A DNA stretch of 64,000 nucleotides from Oceanospirillum sp048268485 (GCA_048268485.1 JBLWVL010000006.1:67442-131441); one strand, 5' to 3'; shown: positions 41,703 to 50,974, counted from the stretch's first letter. The notes: generated by a model not told the origin, from the letters alone. Numbers and translations are program-made.

Positions 41703-44123
41703 ATGAGCGAACAATCATACGATTCATCCAGCATTAAGGTTTTAAAAGGTCTCGATGCGGTTCGTAAGCGTCCAGGGATGTATATCGGCGACACCGATGA
41801 TGGAACAGGCCTGCACCATATGGTGTTTGAGTTGGTGGATAACTCAATTGATGAGGCGCTGGCGGGTCATTGTTCTGATATTAAGGTCATTATCCACCCG
41901 GACGAGTCGATTACAGTATCAGACGATGGCCGCGGTATTCCTGTGGATATGCACGAAGAAGAAGGTGTATCAGCCGCTGAAGTGATTATGACGGTGCTGC
42001 ACGCTGGTGGTAAGTTTGATGATAATAGCTACAAAGTATCCGGTGGCCTGCATGGTGTTGGTGTTTCTGTTGTAAACGCCCTTTCCGAGAAATTGACCCT
42101 GACGGTATGGCGCAGTGGTAAGGTTCATGAGCAGGTTTATGTTCACGGGGTACCTGAAACACCATTACGAGTGATCGGTGAAACGGAAAAAACCGGCACA
42201 GAAACCCGCTTTCATCCTTCACCAGAAACTTTTACTAACGTTGAGTTTCACTATGACATTCTGGCAAAGCGTCTGCGGGAACTCTCTTTTCTGAACTCTG
42301 GTGTCAGCATCACGCTGACCGATGAACGCTCGGGACGTACTGATAACTTCAAATATGAAGGTGGCCTGAGTGCCTTTGTTAAGTACCTGAATCAGAACAA
42401 AACAGCACTGAATGATGTATTCCATTTTTCGGCAGAGCGGGAAGATGGAACCGGGGTTGAAGTGGCCCTCCAGTGGAACGATTCCTACCAGGAAAATATC
42501 TACTGTTTCACTAACAATATTCCTCAGCGTGATGGCGGTACTCACCTTGCCGGTTTTCGTGCGGCTTTAACCCGTACACTGAACAACTATATTGAACAGG
42601 ACCCCAAGGTTAAAAAAGATAAAGCGAACACCTCCGGTGAAGATGCCCGTGAAGGGTTGACTGCCATTGTCTCTGTGAAAGTGCCTGATCCTAAGTTCTC
42701 ATCGCAAACTAAAGATAAATTGGTTTCTTCGGAAGTGAAATCTGCAGTTGAGCAAGAGATGGGACGTTTATTTGCCGATTACCTGCTGGAAAAACCGAAC
42801 GAAGCTAAAGCAATCGTTAATAAGATGATTGATGCCGCCCGGGCCCGTGAAGCTGCCCGTAAAGCCCGTGAGATGACCCGCCGTAAAGGGGCACTGGATA
42901 TTGCCGGTTTACCGGGAAAACTGGCCGACTGCCAGGAGAAAGACCCGGCGCTGTCAGAGCTTTACTTAGTGGAGGGTGACTCTGCAGGCGGTTCCGCTAA
43001 GCAGGGTCGTAACCGTAAAACCCAGGCGATTTTGCCGCTGAAAGGTAAGATTCTGAACGTCGAGAAAGCACGTTTTGATAAAATGCTGTCGTCGGCAGAG
43101 GTTGGTACTCTGATTACCGCTATGGGCTGTGGTATTGGTCGGGAAGAGTTCAACCCGGATAAACTGCGTTATCACTCCATTATCATTATGACGGATGCTG
43201 ATGTGGATGGTTCTCATATCCGCACGTTGCTGCTGACCTTCTTCTTCCGTCAGATGCCGGAACTGATCGAGCGTGGTCATATATTTATTGCTCAACCGCC
43301 ACTGTATAAAATTAAGCGCGGTAAGCATGAGCAGTACCTGAAGGATGAACTGGCTCTGGAAGAGTACCTGACGAATACCGCCCTTGATGGTGGCGCTCTG
43401 TACGTTAACCCAGAGGCTCCGGGTATTACGGGCGAAGCACTCGGTGGACTGGTTGCCAGTTATCAGGATGTTTCACGTCGTATTACCCGTTTATATCGGG
43501 CGTATCCTCAGCCGGTTTTAGACCAGATGCTGGATTTACCCTTGCTTGATGATGCGGCTCTGGCTGATCAGACTGCAGTTCAGGCCTGGGTTGATCAGTT
43601 AAAAGCAGTCCTGGAAGAGAATGCTGGTCGACATCCTGCGATGCGCTTTGAATGGCGTGTATCACATGATAGTGAGCGTAGTGTATATCTGCCGGAAGTG
43701 ACTATTCTGGCCCATGGAGTGCCAACCGAGTATCGGTTTGGGTTGGACTTCTTTAAATCGCAGGATTACAAAGCGATCAGTGAGCTGGCAGCCCGGCTGG
43801 ATGGCCTACTGGAAGAGGGCGCTTATGTTAAGCGTGGCGAGCGTAAACGCGAAGTAAGCCGCTTCTCTGATGCTCTGACCTGGCTATTGGGCGAAGCCCG
43901 CCGTGGCTTCAGTATTCAGCGCTACAAAGGTCTGGGTGAGATGAACCCCAGTCAGCTCTGGGAAACCACCATGGACCCGGAAACCCGTCGTATGCTGCGG
44001 GTTAGTATTGAAGATGCTGTTGCTGCAGATCAGATTTTCACCACTCTGATGGGGGATGAAGTAGAGCCTCGCCGTGACTTTATCGAAACTAACGCCCTGA
44101 CCGTTGCAAATTTGGACGTTTAA
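41703..44123 (+). CDS. gyrB: DNA gyrase subunit B
   Basis: ATPase/Toprim subunit of gyrase. 806 residues, the usual gammaproteobacterial length. GHKL ATPase: ELVDNSIDEALAGH, DDGRGIPVDMH, GGLHGVGVSVVNAL. Toprim: EGDSAGGSAKQGRNRKTQA and DADVDGSHIRTLLLTFF. C-terminal QRYKGLGEMNPSQLWETTMD. Two tandem terminators follow. Ribosome site AACAGGATATG. Confidence 0.98.
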   Translation: MSEQSYDSSSIKVLKGLDAVRKRPGMYIGDTDDGTGLHHMVFELVDNSIDEALAGHCSDIKVIIHPDESITVSDDGRGIPVDMHEEEGVSAAEVIMTVLHAGGKFDDNSYKVSGGLHGVGVSVVNALSEKLTLTVWRSGKVHEQVYVHGVPETPLRVIGETEKTGTETRFHPSPETFTNVEFHYDILAKRLRELSFLNSGVSITLTDERSGRTDNFKYEGGLSAFVKYLNQNKTALNDVFHFSAEREDGTGVEVALQWNDSYQENIYCFTNNIPQRDGGTHLAGFRAALTRTLNNYIEQDPKVKKDKANTSGEDAREGLTAIVSVKVPDPKFSSQTKDKLVSSEVKSAVEQEMGRLFADYLLEKPNEAKAIVNKMIDAARAREAARKAREMTRRKGALDIAGLPGKLADCQEKDPALSELYLVEGDSAGGSAKQGRNRKTQAILPLKGKILNVEKARFDKMLSSAEVGTLITAMGCGIGREEFNPDKLRYHSIIIMTDADVDGSHIRTLLLTFFFRQMPELIERGHIFIAQPPLYKIKRGKHEQYLKDELALEEYLTNTALDGGALYVNPEAPGITGEALGGLVASYQDVSRRITRLYRAYPQPVLDQMLDLPLLDDAALADQTAVQAWVDQLKAVLEENAGRHPAMRFEWRVSHDSERSVYLPEVTILAHGVPTEYRFGLDFFKSQDYKAISELAARLDGLLEEGAYVKRGERKREVSRFSDALTWLLGEARRGFSIQRYKGLGEMNPSQLWETTMDPETRRMLRVSIEDAVAADQIFTTLMGDEVEPRRDFIETNALTVANLDV

Positions 44124-44155
44124 CCAAGTATTTCGTTTAAACATCGGAAAACAAA

Positions 44156-44177
44156 AAAGCAGCCTGTGGGCTGCTTT
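44156..44177 (-). terminator. Hairpin between gyrB and gmhB (first)
   Basis: Stem AAAGCAGCC / GGCTGCTTT with loop TGTG. The better T run (six) is on the minus strand, so it may terminate gmhB as well as help gyrB. Confidence 0.7.
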
Positions 44178-44189
44178 CTGGTTGCTGAC

Positions 44190-44219
44190 AAAGTCCTCGT
44201 CATTGTGCGGGGACTTTTT
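44190..44219 (+). terminator. Terminator after gyrB (second)
   Basis: 10-bp stem AAAGTCCTCG / CGGGGACTTT (one G-U) with an 8-base loop, followed by five T in the gyrB direction. Confidence 0.82.
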
Positions 44220-44303
44220 ATAATAGCCCTATCAGAAGTTTCACTTCTTGCTGGCAAACGTAGCTCCCATTCTTACGAATCGAGGTTCTGGAGGAAGCTG
44301 TTG

Positions 44304-44852
44304 TTAGTTTTCAGTTTCAAGCAACCAGTCAATAAAGTCTGCCAGTTCATCAAACACTAACGCATTTTCCAGCCCTTCGTTAGTGGCGAGTGTTTTCTCC
44401 CCTTTACCGGTTTTAACCAGTACCGCTTTGCATCCCCGAGCTTCACCCGCCTGAAGGTCGCGTAAGCTATCCCCAACCATAAAACAGCCTGATAGGTCAC
44501 TGATGCTTAGCTCTTCCATAATTTGATCGATAAGGCCGGGCAGAGGCTTACGACACTCACATCCTTCATCAGGTTTGTGGGGGCAGTATTTTATGGTGGC
44601 AAAGGAACCACCTTCAGCCTCGACGAGTTGCGTCATCTTATCATGCATCGCATCAAGGTCATTCTGGTTGAAATGACCACGACCCAAACCCGATTGGTTG
44701 GTTGCTACTGCAATCAGATAACCGGCCCTGGAAAGCCGTGCGATTGCCTTGATGCTGTTTTCTATGGGAATCCACTCGTCTGCATTTTTTACAAAAGCAT
44801 CTGAGTCCAGATTGATAACGCCGTCGCGGTCGAGGATAACCAGTTTAGTCAT
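44304..44852 (-). CDS. gmhB: D-glycero-beta-D-manno-heptose-1,7-bisphosphate 7-phosphatase GmhB
   Basis: Dephosphorylates heptose bisphosphate for LPS inner-core ADP-heptose. 182 residues from ATG at 44852 (MTKLVILDRDGVINLD, the HAD catalytic Asp motif); a longer open frame upstream is not conserved. ATNQSGLGRG is HAD motif II, CPHKPDEGCECRKP is the zinc-binding loop specific to GmhB, and MVGDSLRDLQAGEARG is motif IV. It lies downstream of glyS in the same direction, beyond a terminator; its ribosome site is weak. Confidence 0.93.
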   Translation of the reverse strand: MTKLVILDRDGVINLDSDAFVKNADEWIPIENSIKAIARLSRAGYLIAVATNQSGLGRGHFNQNDLDAMHDKMTQLVEAEGGSFATIKYCPHKPDEGCECRKPLPGLIDQIMEELSISDLSGCFMVGDSLRDLQAGEARGCKAVLVKTGKGEKTLATNEGLENALVFDELADFIDWLLETEN

Positions 44853-44903
44853 GGCTGTATTTGGAATTCTGTTATGGGGTGGATGGTGGTGTATAAAATA
44901 TAT

Positions 44904-44934
44904 AAAAAAAGAGCCGTAAAAATACGGCTCTTTT
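44904..44934 (-). terminator. Terminator after glyS
   Basis: Perfect stem GAGCCGTA / TACGGCTC with loop AAAA, extended by A/T pairs, with seven T on the minus strand; between glyS and gmhB. Confidence 0.92.
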
Positions 44935-45001
44935 CCAGCTTTAACAACCACGATATGTAAAGGATTACAGGGATTGTGTTTTTGTCAGCTGTTTTTGTCG
45001 C

Positions 45002-47074
45002 TTATTGCTGCAGTAGAGCGATATCGGCAACTTCTAAGAATAGGCTGCTCAGGGACGCCAGAAGAGCAAGTCGGTTATTTTTAACTTGCTCATCATCAGC
45101 CATCACCATCACATTGTCGAAGAAGTTATCAACTGCACTACGCAGACTGGCTAAGCTGTTTAACGCGGCCTGATAATCTGCAGCTGCAAACAGAGGTGCC
45201 AGTTCAGTTTGCTTTGCAGCAACCTGTTCAGCCAGCACTTTTTCTGCATCTTCTGCCAGTAATGCAGTATCAACCTGAGCATTGCCCTGATAGTTCTGTT
45301 TAGCCAGAATGTTGTTCACACGCTTGTTGGCAGCAGTCAGAGCTTCGGCCTCGTCCAGCTTGCTGAAGGCTGTTACGGCCTGTACTCGACGATCAAAGTC
45401 ATACGCGTTACTTACCGGGCGTGAACGCACTGCGAGGAAGGTTTCAACAGCGATGCCTTCAGCCTGATACCAGGCACGGAAACGGTCCAGCATATAGTTC
45501 AGCACATCTTCAGCCAGACCTTCTGTTTTAGGCAGGTCACCATGCTGGGCGATGCTGAGAGCGATCAGATCTTTCAGGTCAATATCCAGTTTGTTGTGCA
45601 CCAGAATACTCAGGATTCCGATCGTGGTACGGCGCAGAGCAAATGGATCTTTATCACCGGTTGGGCGCTGGCCGATACCGAAGATGCCTACCAGTGTGTC
45701 GATACGATCCGCGATGGCCAGAGCCATTCCCGTCTGAGTTGCTGGCAGTTCATCACCGGAGAAACGTGGCATGTATTGCTCGTTCAGAGATTGAGCAACT
45801 TCGGCATCTTCACCATCGTTAGCGGCATAATGTGCACCCATGATACCTTGCAGGTCAGTGAATTCCAGGACCATTTCGGTTACCAGATCACACTTACTCA
45901 GGTCGGCAGCACGCTGCGCTTTTGCTTTGTCGCCGCCAATCTGTTCTGCAATAAACTGAGCGATCTGGCTGACACGTTGAGATTTGTCGTAGATACTGCC
46001 CAGTTGTTTCTGGAAGGTCACAGTTTTCAGCGCATCGATTCGATCCACCAGCGGGCGTTTCTTGTCGGTTTCAAAGAAGAAAGCAGCATCGGACAGACGT
46101 GGGCGGATCACTTTCTCGTTACCCGCAATCACCTGCGCCGGATCTTTACTGACGATATTGGATATCGTGATAAAGTTAGGTTTCAATTGGCCATCTTTAT
46201 CCACAATGTGGAAATACTTCTGGTGCTCTTTCATGGAAGAGATCAGACAGGCAGCCGGAACCTCCAGGAAACGCTCTTCAAAAGAACCGGTCAGGGCTAC
46301 AGGCCACTCGACCAGGCCATTGACTTCATCCAGCAGGTCTTCGTCGATTTCCGCAATAGCACCCAGTTTGGATGCTTCTTCGTTGACCTGCTTACGGATC
46401 GTCTCACGACGCTCTTCCATATCAACCAGAACGAAAGCGTTCCGCAGTGTTTCCACGTAATCATCGGTAGAGGCCAGCTCAATCGCTTCATTGTGGTGGA
46501 AGCGATGCCCCATGGTGGAACGGCCTGCTTTCAAGCCCAGTACTTCCATATCTACAACGTCAGTACCGAACAGGCTTACCAGCCAGTGTACCGGACGCGA
46601 GAACTCGATGCGGCTGGAACCCCAGCGCATGCGCTTAGGTACCGGCAGTTGAGATACTGATTTATTAATCAGCTCAGGCAACAAGTCGGAGGTTTGAGTA
46701 CCCTTCTGAAGGGTGTTAAAGACCAACCAGGTCCCCTTAGGCGTTTCCATCTTTTCCAGTTCATCAAAAGCAACACCACAGGAGCGGGCAAAACCTTCAG
46801 CGGCTTTTGTCGGTTTACCATCGGCATCCAGTGCAGCTTGCAGGGCTGGGCCCCGACGCTGAACTTCACGATCTGGCTGTGCGACTGCCAACTCTTTAAC
46901 CTGAACAGCCAGTCTGCGAGGGCTTGCCAGGGCTTTTACTTCTGTGAATGGGATATCTGCTTTTTCCAGGCCCACTTTAATGCTTTCAGCGAAAGCGTCA
47001 GATAAGCGCTTCAGTGCGGTTGGTGGTAGCTCTTCCGTACCCAGCTCAACCAGGAAATCACGTACTTCAGCCAT
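45002..47074 (-). CDS. glyS: Glycyl-tRNA synthetase beta subunit
   Basis: Tetrameric bacterial GlyRS beta chain, for tRNA binding. 690 residues from ATG at 47074 (MAEVRDFLVELGTEELPPTA); the open frame continues upstream into glyQ but is not coding there. HD-like and anticodon-binding domains are present (LEFTDLQGIMGAHYAANDGE; FALRRTTIGILSILV). It starts 1 bp after the glyQ stop, with GAGG inside glyQ, so translation is coupled. Confidence 0.97.
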   Translation of the reverse strand: MAEVRDFLVELGTEELPPTALKRLSDAFAESIKVGLEKADIPFTEVKALASPRRLAVQVKELAVAQPDREVQRRGPALQAALDADGKPTKAAEGFARSCGVAFDELEKMETPKGTWLVFNTLQKGTQTSDLLPELINKSVSQLPVPKRMRWGSSRIEFSRPVHWLVSLFGTDVVDMEVLGLKAGRSTMGHRFHHNEAIELASTDDYVETLRNAFVLVDMEERRETIRKQVNEEASKLGAIAEIDEDLLDEVNGLVEWPVALTGSFEERFLEVPAACLISSMKEHQKYFHIVDKDGQLKPNFITISNIVSKDPAQVIAGNEKVIRPRLSDAAFFFETDKKRPLVDRIDALKTVTFQKQLGSIYDKSQRVSQIAQFIAEQIGGDKAKAQRAADLSKCDLVTEMVLEFTDLQGIMGAHYAANDGEDAEVAQSLNEQYMPRFSGDELPATQTGMALAIADRIDTLVGIFGIGQRPTGDKDPFALRRTTIGILSILVHNKLDIDLKDLIALSIAQHGDLPKTEGLAEDVLNYMLDRFRAWYQAEGIAVETFLAVRSRPVSNAYDFDRRVQAVTAFSKLDEAEALTAANKRVNNILAKQNYQGNAQVDTALLAEDAEKVLAEQVAAKQTELAPLFAAADYQAALNSLASLRSAVDNFFDNVMVMADDEQVKNNRLALLASLSSLFLEVADIALLQQ

Positions 47075-47075
47075 G

Positions 47076-48035
47076 TTATGCCTCTTCCTCTTTATACTGA
47101 GCCAGAACTTCTTCACGCAGGGCATCAGGCGCCAGCGGGAAACCGAGATCTTTACGCACCTTGAAGTAGGCGTTGGCAACGTCACGGGCCATCGTACGTA
47201 CACGCAGAATATAGCGTTGACGCTCAGTCACTGAAATTGCGTGACGTGCATCCAGCAGGTTAAAGGTGTGGGATGCTTTTAAAACCTGCTCATAAGCCGG
47301 CAAAGGTAGTGGTGTGTCCTGCCCTAAGAGCTTTTGGCATTCTGATTCGCAATGATCGAAGTTCTTAAACAGCATAGGAACATCGGCGTGCTCAAAGTTA
47401 TAGGTGGACTGTTCCACTTCATTCTGATGGAAAACATCACCATAAGTGACTTTTTTACCCATTGGGTCGATTGTCCAAACCAAGTCATAGACACTGTCTA
47501 CGCCCTGGATGTACATGGCGATCCGCTCAAGACCATAGGTGATTTCGCCTGTTACGGGGTAGCACTCAATACCGCCAGCCTGCTGGAAGTATGTAAACTG
47601 AGTAACTTCCATACCGTTTAGCCAGACTTCCCAGCCAAGACCCCAGGCACCCAATGTTGGCGACTCCCAGTTATCTTCCACAAAGCGTACGTCATGGATA
47701 GTGGTATCAATACCCATCATCCGCAGTGAGTCAAGATAGAGCTCCTGAATATTACTTGGGGAGGGCTTCATCACGACCTGAAACTGATAGTAATGCTGCA
47801 GTCGGTTAGGGTTCTCGCCGTACCGGCCATCTGTTGGGCGGCGGGAAGGCTGAACATAAGCTGCATTCCAGGTTTCAGGGCCGATAGAGCGCAGGAAAGT
47901 AGCTGGGTGGAAAGTACCGGCACCCACTTCCATATCCAGTGGCTGCAGAACAACGCAGCCCTGATTGGCCCAGTATTGTTGCAGGGCCAGAATCAGGCCC
48001 TGAAAAGTTTTTACGTCTGGCGTATTTTGGTTCAT
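47076..48035 (-). CDS. glyQ: Glycyl-tRNA synthetase alpha subunit
   Basis: Class II catalytic chain. 319 residues. TFQGLILALQQYWANQGCVV at the N-terminus, VGAGTFHPATFLRSIGPE, YVQPSRRPTDGRYGENPNRL (motif 2 region) and TYGLERIAMYIQGVDSVYDL. First gene of glyQS; an inverted repeat lies 41 bp upstream. Confidence 0.98.
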   Translation of the reverse strand: MNQNTPDVKTFQGLILALQQYWANQGCVVLQPLDMEVGAGTFHPATFLRSIGPETWNAAYVQPSRRPTDGRYGENPNRLQHYYQFQVVMKPSPSNIQELYLDSLRMMGIDTTIHDVRFVEDNWESPTLGAWGLGWEVWLNGMEVTQFTYFQQAGGIECYPVTGEITYGLERIAMYIQGVDSVYDLVWTIDPMGKKVTYGDVFHQNEVEQSTYNFEHADVPMLFKNFDHCESECQKLLGQDTPLPLPAYEQVLKASHTFNLLDARHAISVTERQRYILRVRTMARDVANAYFKVRKDLGFPLAPDALREEVLAQYKEEEA

Positions 48036-48075
48036 CTCAGTTAGCCACCATCAATGAGCTAATGAATTTTTATAA

Positions 48076-48100
48076 GCGGTCAAGTATACATTTCGACCGC
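48076..48100. promoter_or_regulatory. Inverted repeat in the glyQ promoter region
   Basis: GCGGTC, 13 bases, GACCGC. The spacer contains TATACT on the minus strand, a plausible glyQ -10. It could be an operator or a leader hairpin. Confidence 0.45.
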
Positions 48101-48133
48101 ATATCTATGTAGTGGACATTGGGCAACAAGCAT

Positions 48134-48160
48134 AAAAAAAGCGGCTGATTTAGCCGCTTT
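48134..48160 (-). terminator. Terminator after the PAP2-like gene
   Basis: Stem AAAGCGGCT / AGCCGCTTT with a 5-base loop and seven T on the minus strand, 37 bp after the stop. Confidence 0.9.
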
Positions 48161-48196
48161 CTCGGTGATCTACCGGTTTTACACCATCCGATGATA

Positions 48197-48979
48197 TCAG
48201 AATGGCTTAATCACACTTAACAGCACAGTATCTTCGTCCGCATAGGGTAGCACAAGGGTGTCTTCAGGCTGTAGATTACCATTGATCACTTCTGTAACTT
48301 TGGCTGCGTAGAGCCAGCCCATCAGTACCTGTGAGAAGTAGTGCTTCTGGTCATTCATGCGGGAGAGGCCAGTTAGTGGTGATAGGCCATAAAAAACGGC
48401 TTTGGCATAAGGGTTGTCAGTCATTTGGGCTGCAGTCAGAAAAGGAACGGCTCCGACATATGCATGACCGCTGACGGTGTGCTCGTATTCAAATTCAAAT
48501 ATGTTCCATTCAGAGCCAACACCATGCCGTGGACGGGCTCCACCGAGAATAGCCTGTGAAGCCCAAACAGCGGGTAAGCCTACCAAGAGCGCCTGAGCTG
48601 TGCGATCGCCCCACTCCGGCACAGGGCCGCAGTCACGTTCGCAAGCGAGGCGGTTGATCGCTGCCAGGCCAAAATAGATAGCGGTTGGGGCTGTATCACC
48701 AAATGTTTTTGTGATCTCAGAGAAATCATTGGATGATTGCGAAAGGATGTTGTTGTTATAGCTGTCCTGGATCTCCTGATCGAGATCAGTATTGGCAAAA
48801 ATACCGCCAACCAATAGGGTTTTTCCTAACCAGGGGAGGTTATCCGCGCTATATACATTCTGATAGCCTTGGCCTAAATCTGAAGCAAATTCAGAGAAAG
48901 CATTATCAGCGTGCACTCTTGAGGTATAGGAAAGTACAAAGACAGCAGTAAGGGCAATGGAAAGGGTTATTTTTGACAT
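48197..48979 (-). CDS. PAP2-superfamily membrane/periplasmic protein
   Basis: 260 residues with a Sec signal peptide (MSKITLSIALTAVFVLSYTS, cleavage near HA-D). PAP2 phosphatase motifs are recognisable but altered. Motif 1 is Q-x6-RP (QAILGGARPRHG) instead of K-x6-RP; motif 2 is VSGH (TVSGHAYVGA), keeping the catalytic His; motif 3 is SR-x5-H-x3-Q (SRMNDQKHYFSQ), with Gln for the usual Asp. It could act on lipid phosphates, or be non-catalytic. Monocistronic with a strong terminator. A 13-bp inverted repeat lies just upstream; the ribosome site is poor. Confidence 0.78.
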   Translation of the reverse strand: MSKITLSIALTAVFVLSYTSRVHADNAFSEFASDLGQGYQNVYSADNLPWLGKTLLVGGIFANTDLDQEIQDSYNNNILSQSSNDFSEITKTFGDTAPTAIYFGLAAINRLACERDCGPVPEWGDRTAQALLVGLPAVWASQAILGGARPRHGVGSEWNIFEFEYEHTVSGHAYVGAVPFLTAAQMTDNPYAKAVFYGLSPLTGLSRMNDQKHYFSQVLMGWLYAAKVTEVINGNLQPEDTLVLPYADEDTVLLSVIKPF

Positions 48980-48996
48980 ATATCCGTATATTCTAA

Positions 48997-49060
48997 TAAT
49001 TAATCGTTTGGGGAGGGGGTGATCAATATAACTGATGAATCCTTAAGAAACGATTAATTA
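48997..49060. repeat. 13-bp perfect inverted repeat upstream of the PAP2-like gene
   Basis: TAATTAATCGTTT (48997-49009) and its exact complement AAACGATTAATTA (49048-49060), separated by 38 bp. Begins 18 bp before the PAP2 start codon and ends 35 bp after kdkA. Operator pair, leader hairpin or the ends of a tiny element. Confidence 0.75.
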
Positions 49061-49095
49061 CCGGTAAAAAGTACCGATTTAATGCAGCTGAAGCA

Positions 49096-49800
49096 TTAAC
49101 TTTTGTAACCTTTCTGTAAGGCTTGCCACAGCTCTTCAGGGATTTTATTTGTCAGAGTGAGCTTGCAGACAGAGCGATAGAGCCTCGCCAGATTCTGCTC
49201 CTGCCAGCCTCCCTGTTTTGGCATCTTCTGGCAGCGATCAAAGTCGATCAGCCACACCTTTCCCTCCGGATTGACCAGAATATTGTTGGCATTGAGGTCA
49301 ACATGATTAAGACCCCAGCGATGAAAGCGGGCGATTGTTCTGCCAACCTCTTGCCACAGCAGTACCTGGGCAGAGTCTGACAGATAGCTGGCAAAGGGGC
49401 GGGCATCAGGGATTCTCAGGGTAAGCAGGTCACCCTGGTATAACAGGCCATGTTGAACCACCCGGGCAGCTAAAGGTTGCGGAACAGGCAAGCCGGCTTG
49501 GTGCAGCTGATACGTGATGTAAAACTCTCGCCACGGACGACTTTTTTCCAGACCCGAAAACCAGTATTTGTCCTGACTGATTTTGGCTATTAGCCCGCCA
49601 CGTCGATAGTGGCGAAGCAGATAGTCTGTTCCATTCGGGTGCTGAATAAAGAAAGCCTGTCCCCGGCCCCCTCTGGGTTCAGTCAGTCGCTGCTGCTCCC
49701 GCCAGTAATCAGGCTGAAAGAAACGCTCATCAATTTGTGACAGGTGTTCAGCATCATATAGAATGTGCTGCTTCTTGGAGGAATATATTTCAATGGTCAT
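49096..49800 (-). CDS. kdkA: 3-deoxy-D-manno-octulosonic acid (Kdo) kinase KdkA
   Basis: Phosphorylates Kdo of the LPS inner core. 234 residues from ATG at 49800 (MTIEIYSSKKQHILYDAEHL), which matches the Haemophilus KdkA N-terminus in position. FFQPDYWREQQRL, GRGQAFFIQ, LRHYRRGGLIAKI, kinase catalytic loop HVDLNANNIL and IDFDRCQKMPKQGGWQEQNL. Its 5' end overlaps the divergent GT9 gene by 8 bp, so its promoter lies inside that gene. Confidence 0.92.
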   Translation of the reverse strand: MTIEIYSSKKQHILYDAEHLSQIDERFFQPDYWREQQRLTEPRGGRGQAFFIQHPNGTDYLLRHYRRGGLIAKISQDKYWFSGLEKSRPWREFYITYQLHQAGLPVPQPLAARVVQHGLLYQGDLLTLRIPDARPFASYLSDSAQVLLWQEVGRTIARFHRWGLNHVDLNANNILVNPEGKVWLIDFDRCQKMPKQGGWQEQNLARLYRSVCKLTLTNKIPEELWQALQKGYKS

Positions 49801-50878
49801 GACTCGTTTCCGGAAAACACCGCCCAAAACTATCTGCCTGATCAGGCTGTCTGCATTAGGCGATGTGTCAAATGTCGTCCCCGTCGTGAAGCGCCTGCAA
49901 CAGGTTTGGCCTGACACACGAATTGTCTGGGTGACTGGCAAAGCGGAGCACAGTTTACTTAAGGGTCTGGCAGGGGTCGAGTTTATTGTTTACGACAAAT
50001 CCGCCGGGCTTAAAGGGATGCGTGAAATCTGGAAGCAGCTTTCTGATACCCGGTTTGATCTGCTTTTACATATGCAGGCGGCGCTCAGGGCTTCGGTACT
50101 GTCCTTGGGTATAAAAGCTGACATCAAGTTGGGTTTCGACAAGGCCCGGGCAAAAGACTGGCAGTGGCTCTTTACCAACCAAAGAATCTTACCTCGGGAT
50201 AAAAGCCATGTTGTCGAAGGTTTTTATGACTTTCTGAATACGCTGGGTATTGCACCAGAACGACCTGAAGATATGGAGTGGCAGCTACCGGTTTCCCCTG
50301 AGGCTATTGAAGAAGCCCGGCAGAAGTGCCCCTGCGATCGTTACGTTGTCATCTCCCCATGCTCCAGCGAGCGAGCCAGAAACTTCCGTAACTGGACACT
50401 GGATGGTTATGTCGAAGTTGTGGAGTATCTCTATCGGCAGTATGGGCTAAAAGCTGTGATTACTGGCGGAAACCGGGATATTGAGCATTACTACGCCAAA
50501 GAAATTATGGAGCGGGCGGGAACACCTGTGCTGAACCTTGTCGCTCAAACATCACTGCAGGGGTTGGTTGCACTGATCCGGCGTGCTTCTCTTGTGATAG
50601 CCCCTGATTCAGGGCCGGTACACTTTGCCAATGCTGTAAATACACCGGTTATCGGTTTGTTTGCCACTTCAAATGTTCAGCGAACAGGGCCGTATAAATG
50701 GCAGCAGTGGGTTGTTAATAAATACCCCGAGGCCGCGAAGACCTATAGGCATAAATCTGTTGATCAGCTCTCCTGGGGAGAACGGGTGCGCCATCCGCAC
50801 GCAATGGAGCTGATACAAACAGATGATGTTTTCCTCAAAATTGATCAGTTGCTGGCGGATCATTCCTCGCAATCCTGA
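49793..50878 (+). CDS. Glycosyltransferase family 9 (heptosyltransferase-like)
   Basis: LPS core glycosyltransferase, probably heptosyltransferase (OpsX/WaaC-like). 361 residues from ATG at 49793, with GGAGG 11 bases upstream; a second ATG two codons later is also possible. The Rossmann start is ICLIRLSALGDVSNVVPVVK and the donor-site region IAPDSGPVHFANAVNTPVIG. YVVISPCSSERARNFRNW and NVQRTGPYKW resemble the heptose-transferase branch. Head-to-head with kdkA; waaA follows after 96 bp in the same direction. Confidence 0.86.
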   Translation: MVMTRFRKTPPKTICLIRLSALGDVSNVVPVVKRLQQVWPDTRIVWVTGKAEHSLLKGLAGVEFIVYDKSAGLKGMREIWKQLSDTRFDLLLHMQAALRASVLSLGIKADIKLGFDKARAKDWQWLFTNQRILPRDKSHVVEGFYDFLNTLGIAPERPEDMEWQLPVSPEAIEEARQKCPCDRYVVISPCSSERARNFRNWTLDGYVEVVEYLYRQYGLKAVITGGNRDIEHYYAKEIMERAGTPVLNLVAQTSLQGLVALIRRASLVIAPDSGPVHFANAVNTPVIGLFATSNVQRTGPYKWQQWVVNKYPEAAKTYRHKSVDQLSWGERVRHPHAMELIQTDDVFLKIDQLLADHSSQS

Positions 50879-50974
50879 TATCTAAGCCTATTTGCGTTAC
50901 TAAATTTATGGGTATACGCCTGACTCTCAGTTTTATGAGAGCTGAAATGACATCAAAAAAAGATTGAGTTATTT

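Noticed and set aside
45542..46660. Long open frame (372 codons) on the plus strand opposite glyS
   Set aside because: It is fully antisense to a well-conserved gene, has no recognisable motif and its composition fits a mirrored coding frame. Similar frames opposite atpA (19228-20196), uvrD (7081-7716) and deaD (29186-29983) were rejected for the same reason.
49079..49099. TTAATGC / GCATTAA hairpin as the kdkA terminator
   Set aside because: It includes the kdkA stop codon and lacks a T run; too weak to call.
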